Source of the DNA: Kordia antarctica
GTDB lineage: Bacteria; Bacteroidota; Bacteroidia; Flavobacteriales; Flavobacteriaceae
Assembly: GCF_009901525.1 (NCBI RefSeq)
Contig: NZ_CP019288.1
Location: forward strand, 3,563,501 to 3,627,500
Direction: 5' to 3'
Length of the DNA stretch: 64,000 nt
The first letter of the stretch is position 1, and each line of letters begins with the position of its first letter. Of the stretch, positions 43,043 to 51,000 are shown piece by piece. The translations under genes and the position numbers were made by a program. The notes beneath the pieces were generated by a model. That model did not search any database, was not told where the DNA came from, and worked only from the letters and a program-made list of their open reading frames with translations.

Positions 43043-43486
43043 ATGGAAAATGTAAATTGGATTGCACTCGTAGTAGCTGCATTATCTACACTTGTGATTG
43101 GTTTTTTGTGGTATGGACCTTTATTTGGGAAAGCTTGGATGAAAGAAACAGGCATGACCGAAGAAAAAGCAAAACAAGGAAATATGCCTTTACGACTCGG
43201 ATTGAGTGTTGTTTTAGCATTTGTTGCAGTATTTTTTATCTTTCAGAACTCTGTACTTACCGGCGGAATTCCTCCAGATCAACTGCATGGATTGAATAAT
43301 CCAAGGTACTTAACTTTTGGTCATGGAGTTTTGCATGGAGTTATAATTTCAATGTTTGTTGTAATGCCAGCAATGGTAACAAACGCGATGTACGAGCAAA
43401 AGTCAATTAAATATATGTTGATTAATGTCGGTTATTGGGTTGTTTCTTTTGCCCTTATGGGCGGAATTGTCAATGCATGGACTTAA
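43043..43486 (+). CDS. DUF1761 domain-containing membrane protein
   Basis: A 147-residue protein with four hydrophobic helices (about 6-24, 52-70, 95-115, 125-145), starting NWIALVVAALSTLVIGFLWYGPLFGKAWMKETGMTEEKAK, the DUF1761 signature. Function is unknown for the family. It is monocistronic and convergent with the tectonin-like gene, with a palindromic element in between. Confidence 0.85.
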   Translation: MENVNWIALVVAALSTLVIGFLWYGPLFGKAWMKETGMTEEKAKQGNMPLRLGLSVVLAFVAVFFIFQNSVLTGGIPPDQLHGLNNPRYLTFGHGVLHGVIISMFVVMPAMVTNAMYEQKSIKYMLINVGYWVVSFALMGGIVNAWT

Positions 43487-43564
43487 AAATTAAGTTAAAA
43501 GTTAAAAGTTATTAGTTAAAAGTTGAAAGTGTGTGTCTGACTATTAGACATTTAGTCTTACACC

Positions 43565-43580
43565 TTTTATCGGACATTAA
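43565..43580 (+). repeat. Solo GTCCGAT-element end
   Basis: TTTTATCGGACATTAA matches the right end of the elements at 13993-14168 and 44560-44777 (TAATCGGACACTAA). No left half is visible nearby, so it may be a decayed remnant. Confidence 0.4.
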
Positions 43581-43596
43581 TAATTACATATAATTA

Positions 43597-43757
43597 AAGC
43601 GGCTGTTTGAAAAATTGTCATTGCAAATGAAGTGTTTTACATTGAGTTGAACCGAAATGAAGCAATCTGTTAAATTTGAGTTATCCACTTACAGATTACT
43701 TCGAAATTAAAAATTTCTCGTAATAACGTTTTTTAAAAACTTTTCAGACAGTTTCTT
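43597..43757. repeat. GTCATTGCGA palindromic element with terminal inverted repeats, copy 2
   Basis: The ends are GGCTGTTTGAAAAA at the left and CTTTTCAGACAGTTTC at the right, with the GTCATTGCAAATG...GAAGCAATCTG and CAGATTACTTCG...CTCGTAATAAC core. It contains an extra GTTTTACATTGAGTTGAACC segment shared with 44810-44971 only. It fills the spacer between two convergent genes. Confidence 0.75.
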
Positions 43758-43760
43758 TTT

Positions 43761-44468
43761 TTATCCTTTCCAAATAGAATTTCGAAGTCCAATAAGATAT
43801 GGAACGCCTCTATAAACTGCAATGTCCAATCCTTTTCCGCCACCTGGATATGGATTCCAACGCCCAAATCGATAGGAGAAAACGCCGTTATTAACACCAA
43901 TTATCCAAACAGTTCCGTTACGATCGCAGTATATTTTTTTACCAATTCCATTTCCACGAAGTTGTAGCCAACCCATTCCATTTCCGCGCCAAATACTTCC
44001 GTCTTCGGCTATGATATACGGAATTCCGTTATGTGCTGCAATGTCAATAGCTTTTCCGTACCCTGAATATAAATTCCAGTTTCTGCCATCAAAAGAAAAT
44101 ATATTATTATTAATTCCTATAATCCACAATTGTCCGTTATCACTGTAAATTCGCTTTCCAAGTCCATTGCCAGGCATCGGAATCCAACCTGAACGAGTTC
44201 CTTTCCAGATTCCGTTATTCAACCCAATAATATATGGAATTCCGTCATGAACCGCAACATCTATGGCTTTTCCGCGACCAGGATATTCTTTCCATAAGCG
44301 ACCATTGTATGAAAAAATACTGTTGTCAACTCCAATTACCCAAAGTGTTCCCTTGTCGGTATAGATTTCTTTTCCTTTTCCGCCACCGCGTAATTGTTTC
44401 CACGCTTGTGCATTTGCAGCTGTAAAACAAAAAAGTAGTATTACTAAAACACAGGTAATTTTTTTCAT
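43761..44468 (-). CDS. Secreted tectonin-like beta-propeller protein
   Basis: A 235-residue protein with a signal peptide (ending near FTAANAQ) and a mature part made entirely of six tandem units of about 36 residues. Each has a G-x-G-K...IY or IDIA...G-x-LW/PYIIG-x-N-x-I(W/F) pattern, for example LWVIGVDNSIFSYNGRLW and PYIIGLNNGIWKGTRSGW. This is the tectonin repeat that folds as a six-bladed propeller, often a surface lectin binding glycans or LPS. There is no C-terminal sorting domain. It appears monocistronic. The ligand is unknown. Confidence 0.82.
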   Translation of the reverse strand: MKKITCVLVILLFCFTAANAQAWKQLRGGGKGKEIYTDKGTLWVIGVDNSIFSYNGRLWKEYPGRGKAIDVAVHDGIPYIIGLNNGIWKGTRSGWIPMPGNGLGKRIYSDNGQLWIIGINNNIFSFDGRNWNLYSGYGKAIDIAAHNGIPYIIAEDGSIWRGNGMGWLQLRGNGIGKKIYCDRNGTVWIIGVNNGVFSYRFGRWNPYPGGGKGLDIAVYRGVPYLIGLRNSIWKG

Positions 44469-44559
44469 AAGAAAATCATTAAAAATTAATGAAGTAAAGT
44501 TATGAATTTAATATGATTTGGGAAGAAGGTTTTATGTTTCGTGTGTTAATAAATCATTG

Positions 44560-44777
44560 TTGTCCGATAAAAGATATAAGACCGCTGCACTCATAGAGCA
44601 AAGAATAAAGACTTTATGATAACTATTTGACAACCAGCAGTGATTTAAAAGAGAATATTGTGTTTTCTATCTTTTCAAAAATTGTCTTTAAAAGCAAGGT
44701 GTTATTGCAGTAAAAAACTTAGACTTCAATTATAAATAGGCTTTGAGACATTTTAAATGATTTTAATCGGACACTAA
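44560..44777. repeat. GTCCGAT-ended repeat element, copy B
   Basis: It starts TTGTCCGATAAAAGATATAAG and ends AATCGGACACTAA, matching 13993-14168 along most of its length with an extra central stretch of about 40 nt. The ends are roughly inverted (GTCCGAT...ATCGGAC). There is no ORF, so it is probably a MITE-like element. Confidence 0.65.
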
Positions 44778-44809
44778 TGTTAATAAATAAAATCACAGTT
44801 ATTAAAATG

Positions 44810-44971
44810 TAAGAACTTGTCTGAAAAGCAGTCATTGCGAATGAAATGTTTTACATTGAGTTGAACCGAAATGAAACAATCTGTCAAATTTAAGTTATTG
44901 ATTTACAGATTACTTCGAAATTAAAAATTTCTCGTAATGACGTTATTAAAACCTTTTCAGACAGGCTCTTA
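44810..44971. repeat. GTCATTGCGA palindromic element with terminal inverted repeats, copy 3
   Basis: The left end TAAGAACTTGTCTGAAAAG and the complement of the right end (TAAGAGCCTGTCTGAAAAG) match at 17 of 19 positions. The core is GTCATTGCGAATG...ACAATCTGTC and ACAGATTACTTCG...CTCGTAATGAC. It lies just downstream of amtB and directly right of the GTCCGAT element, so two different repeat families are adjacent (33 nt apart). Confidence 0.75.
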
Positions 44972-45023
44972 GTATTCTTTGTAATGTTAACTAAATAATG
45001 ATTCTCAGCGTATTTGCTGTCTT

Positions 45024-46256
45024 TTAATGTTCATTCAATCTAAAATCTGGATACGCATCCATTCCATGTTCATGTGCATCCAGCCCTTCTAATTCTTCTT
45101 TTTCCGAAACTCGAATACCTATTGTTTTTTTCAAGGCAAATATGATTAAAAAGGAAGAACCTATGCATATTGCGGCATACGATACGACTCCAATTAATTG
45201 GCTTACAAATTGTGCGCCACCTGCTAGATTTCCAAAAAGACCAACAGCCAAAGTTCCCCAGATTCCACAAACTAAATGTACAGCAATAGCTCCTACAGGA
45301 TCATCTAATTTTAATCGATCAATGAGCGATACTGCAAATACAATAATTGCACCAGCTATTGCTCCAATTATGATAGCGTCTGTTGGACTCATTTGATCTG
45401 CACCAGCAGTGATTCCTACTAATCCTCCTAAAATACCATTTAAAAACATGGTTAAGTCTAGGTTTTTATATCTTAAAGTAGATACCAAAGCTGCTACAAC
45501 GCCACCAGCTGCGGCTGCCAAACACGTTGTTGTTAAAGTTAAAGATGTCGCTTCAGGATCTGCGGATAATACAGAACCACCATTAAATCCAAACCAACCT
45601 AACCAAAGAATTAGAACTCCGGCAGTTGCCAACGGAATGTTGTGTCCGGGAATTGCTTGTATTTTTCCTTCTTTAAACTTTCCAATTCTAGCACCTAATA
45701 AGCAAACCGCTACTAAAGCTGCCCAACCACCAACAGAATGTACCAAGGTTGAACCCGCAAAATCATAAAATGGAGTGTCTAAAGTTTGTAAAAATCCGCC
45801 GCCCCATTTCCACGAACCAGCAATTGGATAAATAAATCCTACATATATAATTGTAAAAATCATAAAAGCCCCAATTTTCATTCGTTCCGCAACGGCACCA
45901 GAAACAACAGTAGCTGCTGTGGCTGCAAACATTCCTTGAAATAAAAAGTCAGTCCAATACGTATATCCTTCATTGTATGCTAAGTCTAAAGTGCCTTCGG
46001 TTGTTAGCGGAGCATCTAATCCAAAGCCAGCAAAACCTATAACTCCATTAAATTCTCCCGGATACATTAAGTTAAATCCAACCAGGCAATAAAGTAACAA
46101 TCCAACCGTAATGATAAATATATTTTTGAACAGAATGTTTATTGTATTTTTTTGTCTTGTCAACCCTATTTCTAAAAATGCAAATCCTAAATGCATAAAG
46201 AACACAAGTGCTGTACAGATCATCATCCATACATTATTGATAGTTAATAATTCCAT
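45024..46256 (-). CDS. amtB: Ammonium transporter
   Basis: A 410-residue inner-membrane ammonium channel of the Amt/MEP/Rh family with about 11 helices. It shows the family signature DFAGSTLVHSVGGWAALV with the first pore His, and AVHLVCGIWGTLAVGLFG with the second. The N-terminus is FMHLGFAFLEIGLTRQKN (family AGFxxLExGxxRxKN). It lies 17 nt downstream of the PII gene, the usual pairing, in which PII can plug the channel. The C-terminal tail is acidic. Confidence 0.95.
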   Translation of the reverse strand: MELLTINNVWMMICTALVFFMHLGFAFLEIGLTRQKNTINILFKNIFIITVGLLLYCLVGFNLMYPGEFNGVIGFAGFGLDAPLTTEGTLDLAYNEGYTYWTDFLFQGMFAATAATVVSGAVAERMKIGAFMIFTIIYVGFIYPIAGSWKWGGGFLQTLDTPFYDFAGSTLVHSVGGWAALVAVCLLGARIGKFKEGKIQAIPGHNIPLATAGVLILWLGWFGFNGGSVLSADPEATSLTLTTTCLAAAAGGVVAALVSTLRYKNLDLTMFLNGILGGLVGITAGADQMSPTDAIIIGAIAGAIIVFAVSLIDRLKLDDPVGAIAVHLVCGIWGTLAVGLFGNLAGGAQFVSQLIGVVSYAAICIGSSFLIIFALKKTIGIRVSEKEELEGLDAHEHGMDAYPDFRLNEH

Positions 46257-46273
46257 AATTCTAATTTTGTGAT

Positions 46274-46612
46274 TTATTTTAGTGTGTTTCCGCCCTTTTC
46301 TCCTGTTCGTATTCTGTAAACTTCTTCGATGTGTGAAACAAAAATTTTTCCATCACCAACTTCTCCTGTAGCGGCAGCTTCGAGAATCGCTTTTATGGTA
46401 ACTTCTTCAAAATCTTCATTAACAACTATGGATAAATAGCGTCTTTGAATGTCGCTAGTGCTGTAAGAAACACCTCTGTATACATGACCTTCTTTTTCAT
46501 TTCCAAGTCCTGTAACATCCCAATAGGTAAAGAAATTTACACCTACTTCATGCAATGCTTTTTTAACATTAGAAAATTTAGATTTTCTAATAATTGCTTC
46601 AATTTTTTTCAT
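46274..46612 (-). CDS. glnK: PII family nitrogen regulator
   Basis: A 112-residue PII protein starting MKKIEAIIRKSKFSNVKKALHEVGVNFFTYWDVTG, with the C-terminal signature GEVGDGKIFVSHIEEVYRIRTGEKG. The T-loop reads NEKEGHVYRGVSYSTSDIQRRYL. It retains the central Tyr-Arg-Gly but differs from the proteobacterial KGHTE(L/I)YRG loop, so uridylylation cannot be assumed. It is encoded directly upstream of amtB and downstream of a porin gene. It senses 2-oxoglutarate and ATP/ADP in known relatives. Confidence 0.93.
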   Translation of the reverse strand: MKKIEAIIRKSKFSNVKKALHEVGVNFFTYWDVTGLGNEKEGHVYRGVSYSTSDIQRRYLSIVVNEDFEEVTIKAILEAAATGEVGDGKIFVSHIEEVYRIRTGEKGGNTLK

Positions 46613-46633
46613 ACAAAAAATTATTTTTTTGAT

Positions 46634-46651
46634 TTTCCGTGAAAACGGAAA
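46634..46651. repeat. Short hairpin repeat
   Basis: TTTCCGT-GAAA-ACGGAAA makes a perfect 7-bp stem with a GAAA loop upstream of the PII start, between porin and glnK. It is a member of the short-palindrome family. Confidence 0.6.
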
Positions 46652-46671
46652 TCTTGTTAATGTTTAGTTCG

Positions 46672-47658
46672 TTAAAATTTGTAAATGGCAGCTACTACAA
46701 AAGAGCCTAAACTTTTTGTTGCCATTAAATCGGTATCAATAAAAATGTCTTCAGAACCGCTATCAACCCTAAATTCAGGCTTGATAATTAAATCTTCATC
46801 AATTACATAACTTCCAGTAAGTGTGATTGCAAAAACACTAGGATCATCAGCTATTGCATCGCTTTGCGTTTGAAAAAATTCGCCTCTTAATCCTATGGTT
46901 AAAGATTCGGTTGTTTTATATTGAGGATAGATGTTTGCTCCGTAAAATCCTTCGCCTTTATTATCTGCGTACGCAGCATTGATTCCAATAAAGAAATCTT
47001 CAGTAGCATCAAAACCACCTGTATAATCTATTTCAAAACCCAATCCGGCTTTGTCATATAGTAAGTTTAAGAATTGATCGCTATATCCTACTTGTGCTCC
47101 TATTGCATAACTTCCATCAGGATTAAATTCTGTAACATCGGTTTGATTAAATACGCCGAGCATTAAGCTAAAATCTTCAGAAAGTGTAAAATCAGCTTTC
47201 AATCCAGTATGTGAAAATGGACCGTTAGAGAATAAATAAGAAGTACTGTAATTGAAATTTCCAACAGGAGAAATAACTTCATAGCCTAAAAAAGTGTTGA
47301 ACTTTCCGATAGTCAACTTTGTGTTTTCACTAATGTTATAATAAGCGTATAATTGGTTTAATACTGTTGAACTTGCAGCTTCACCTCTTGGACCGAAAAC
47401 TAAATCGGCAACAGCACCAACTTTCCCTTTTTCATAAGCAGCAATAATATTTGCCATACCTAATGAAAAACCTGCGGTATCTGCAAAAGAAGTTTCCGGC
47501 GCAATTTGATTATCATCATTTGGTGCTGTGAAATTTGTTCTAAAATAAGCGTCTAGACTTCCTTCAAAAGTAAATTTCTTTTTAGGCGCTTCCGTATCTT
47601 CTTGAGCACTCACAAAAAAAGTTGTTAAAAGTAGTGTTAAAGTAAGTACGTGTTTCAT
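46672..47658 (-). CDS. Outer membrane porin of the amt-PII operon
   Basis: A 328-residue protein with a signal peptide (MKHVLTLTLLLTTFFVSAQ) and a beta-barrel-like mature chain of alternating hydrophobic strands. It ends in a terminal Phe (SFVVAAIYKF), typical of outer-membrane barrels. I chose the ATG at 47656-47658 since it starts a clean signal peptide; an in-frame ATG at 47709 adds non-family sequence and enters the operator-like repeats. Similar OmpL/porin-like proteins often accompany amtB in Bacteroidetes. It probably helps nitrogenous solutes cross the outer membrane (inference). Confidence 0.8.
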   Translation of the reverse strand: MKHVLTLTLLLTTFFVSAQEDTEAPKKKFTFEGSLDAYFRTNFTAPNDDNQIAPETSFADTAGFSLGMANIIAAYEKGKVGAVADLVFGPRGEAASSTVLNQLYAYYNISENTKLTIGKFNTFLGYEVISPVGNFNYSTSYLFSNGPFSHTGLKADFTLSEDFSLMLGVFNQTDVTEFNPDGSYAIGAQVGYSDQFLNLLYDKAGLGFEIDYTGGFDATEDFFIGINAAYADNKGEGFYGANIYPQYKTTESLTIGLRGEFFQTQSDAIADDPSVFAITLTGSYVIDEDLIIKPEFRVDSGSEDIFIDTDLMATKSLGSFVVAAIYKF

Positions 47659-48094
47659 AAGGTTGTTTCGTTGGTTAATATCTTTCAAAACTATATAAAT
47701 TTTATTCATACCTCATAAAAAATAGGGTTCAAAACATAATTTTTATCATAAAATAGATTTATACCCTATTTTTTATAGGGTTACTATTTTTTAAGTTATT
47801 TTTTTACGAATTGATAATAGTGGTTTTGCAAAATCATCATCATTTTAATAAAATGGATGCTAATTTTTTAATAAAAGGACTTTTTCGCAAACGTTTTCGC
47901 AATAATTGACACTTAATAGCGATATTGTTTTTGTTGTGTTTTATATAATATATGCGCTGAAAATCACTGATTCTTCATTTAAAATGTCTTTAATTCTCGA
48001 TATGAGAAAAGTGCCGCTCCTTTTTTTATTATAGCGTTCTAGCTTCTATATTAGATGATAAATAAGGCGTAAAAAACCTCCAAATTATTCGACA
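47659..48094. other. Divergent regulatory region of the nitrogen-assimilation locus
   Basis: These 436 bases separate the leftward porin-glnK-amtB operon from the rightward gltBD operon. Apart from the ATAGGGT repeats I see no gene, no known riboswitch and no dispersed repeat. A TATATAATATATG-like AT-rich stretch at 47941-47953 may be part of a promoter. Confidence 0.55.
47715..47782. promoter_or_regulatory. Operator-like inverted repeats between porin-glnK-amtB and gltB
   Basis: ATAAAAAATAGGGT at 47715-47728 is an exact 14-nt inverted match to ACCCTATTTTTTAT at 47763-47776. The right copy is also the left arm of a perfect palindrome ACCCTAT-TTTTT-ATAGGGT (47763-47781). So three ATAGGGT half-sites lie within 68 bp in the divergent region, 57 bp upstream of the porin start. 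They could be a regulator binding site controlling nitrogen genes or a hairpin in the leader. Confidence 0.55.
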
Positions 48095-51000
48095 ATGTTA
48101 AAGAAACAAGGACTCTATTTACCAGAATTTGAACACGATAATTGCGGCGCAGGATTTATATGCAGTTTAACTGGAAAACGGTCTAATGATATCATTCACA
48201 AAGCACTTGAAATTTTAGTAAAACTAGAACATCGTGGAGCAGTGAGTTCCGATGGTGTAACTGGAGATGGCGCAGGTATTTTAATTGATATTCCACACAA
48301 GTTTTTCAAAATATTTTGCGAGTTCGATTTACCTGAAGCTGGAGAATATGCCGTGAGTAATGTATTTCTTCCTAAAAAAGAGAATCAGCGTCAATATTGT
48401 ATAGATGTCTTTGAAAAAGAAATTAAAAATCAAGGTTTAAAACTTATTGGCTGGAGAGATGTTCCAGTAAACAGTAAAGTGTTAGGCGAAATTGCCAAAG
48501 TAACTGAACCTTTTGTAAAGCAGATTTTTATAAGGAAAAATAACGATAAGCAAACAGATAGAGAATTTAATTTAAAATTATTTGCAGCGCGTAAAATTGC
48601 AGAACATACTATATATGGTTCTAAATTATCGGAAGCTCAGTTCTTTTACCTTCCGAGTTTATCAACAAAAATTATAATATTTAAAGGGCTTTTAATGCCT
48701 GAACATATAAATGAGTACTATCTTGATTTATTCAATTCAGCTTTAGATACACGATTAGCATTGGTTCACCAACGTTTTTCTACCAACACATTTCCAACCT
48801 GGGATTTAGCACAACCGTTTAGATACATTTGCCATAATGGCGAAATAAATACGGTAAGAGGTAATGTTTCAAGAATGTTTTCTCGTGAAGAAATTATGGA
48901 AAGCCCATTATTTGGAGACGACATTAAAAAGATAATCCCAACCGTTTTAAAAGGAAAATCAGATTCTGCAACCTTAGATATGGTCGTAGAATTATTATTA
49001 ATGACAGGTCGTTCGCTTCCAGAAGCAATGATGATGTTAGTGCCAGAAGCTTGGGAGAAAAATCCAAACATGTCGGATGCTAAAAAAGCATTCTACGAAT
49101 TTAATTCATGCTTAATGGAACCTTGGGACGGACCAGCTTCTATTCCATTTACAGACGGTAATTTTATCGGAGCTGTTTTAGACAGAAATGGTTTGCGTCC
49201 TTCACGTTACACAGTGACAAAAAAAGGAAACGTGATTATGTCTTCAGAGACTGGAGTTGTAGATATAAAGCCTGAAAACATTGAATATCATGGTCGATTA
49301 GAGCCAGGGAAAATGTTTTTGGTAGACATGAATGAAGGTAGAATTGTAAATGATGAAGAAATAAAAGAAGAAATAGCTTCAAGACATCCGTATCGTAAAT
49401 GGTTAGATGAAAATTTAGTTCACTTGCGTGATCTTAAAGCAAAAAAAGGACATATTGATTATGATGAAATTGCCCTAAAAAAGCGTGAAGTTATTTTTGG
49501 ATATACGGAAGAAGACTTAAACACTATTATTCGCCCTATGGCACAATTGGGTAAAGAACCTATTGGATCTATGGGAAGCGATACGCCAATTGCAGTTTTA
49601 TCTGAGCGTCCACAATTAATTTACAACTACTTCAAACAAATATTTGCGCAAGTTACCAATCCGCCTTTAGATGGAATTCGTGAAGAATTAGTAACAGATA
49701 TCAGTTTAACCTTAGGAAGCGATGTCAATATCTTCGACGTTAATGCAGAACATTGTAAAAAACTAAAAATACAGAATCCAGTAATTTCAAAGCACGATTT
49801 AGATAAAATAAGAGATTACGATACAAATCCTGACTTTAAAATCGAATCTATTTCCATGTTATATGAAGTAAATCGTGGATTAAATCAATTAGAAGTTGCG
49901 CTTGAAGGCTTAGTAACTCAAGCGTCGAAAGCAATTGATGAAGGTGCAAATATCATTATCCTTTCGGATAGATATGTAGATAAAGATCATGCGCCAATTC
50001 CAGCATTATTAGCATGTTCTTATTTAAACCATGCGTTACACAAACTAGAAAAACGCTCAAGAATTAGTTTAATTATAGAATCTGCCGAACCTCGAGAAGT
50101 ACATCATTTCGCCTTACTATTTGGTTATGGAGCAAGTGCTGTGAATCCTTATATAGTAAACGAAATTGTTCAGAAACAAATAGACGATTCAGATCTAACG
50201 GATTTAGAATACTTAGCAGCAATCAAAAATTACAACAAAGCTGTCGGGAAAGGCATCTTAAAAGTGATGAACAAAATTGGGATTTCAACACTAAACTCGT
50301 ATCGTGGTTCGCAACTATTTGAATGTATTGGAATCAACACAAAAACAGTTGAAAAATACTTTCCAAACACACCAACCCGGATTCAAGGTATTGGCTTGCG
50401 CGAGATAGAACAAGAAATTGTAAAGCGTCATAAAAAAGCATTTCAAGCAAATGAGGCAAATATAGACATTGAAATTGGAGGCGAATACAGATGGAGGCGT
50501 GGACAGGAAAAACACATGTTCAATCCGTTAACGGTTGCCAAATTACAAGAATCTGTTCGAACAAACAAAGCATCAACATTTAAAGAATTTTCAGATTTGG
50601 TAAACAACCAATCAGAGCAATTAATGACTATTAGAGGTTTATTCGAATTCGATCAATTTGATCCAATTCCAATAGAAGAAGTAGAACCTTGGACAGAAAT
50701 TGTAAAACGTTTCAAAACTGGAGCGATGTCTTACGGCTCTATTAGTAAAGAAGCGCACGAAAATTTAGCAGTAGCGATGAACAGAATTGGAGGAAAATCT
50801 AATTCTGGCGAAGGTGGAGAAGATCAAGAACGTTTCTATAAAAGTTCGCAAGGCGATTGGAAAAACTCTGCCATCAAACAAGTGGCTTCAGGTCGTTTTG
50901 GTGTAACATCAAACTACTTAACAAGTGCCAGTGAAATTCAAATAAAAATTGCACAAGGCGCAAAACCTGGTGAAGGCGGGCAATTACCTGGACCAAAGGT

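Larger units (their letters stand above)
44469..45023. other. Gene-free region with two adjacent repeat elements
   Basis: These 555 bases between the tectonin-like start and the amtB end consist mainly of the elements at 44560-44777 and 44810-44971. No coding frame is supported. Confidence 0.65.
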
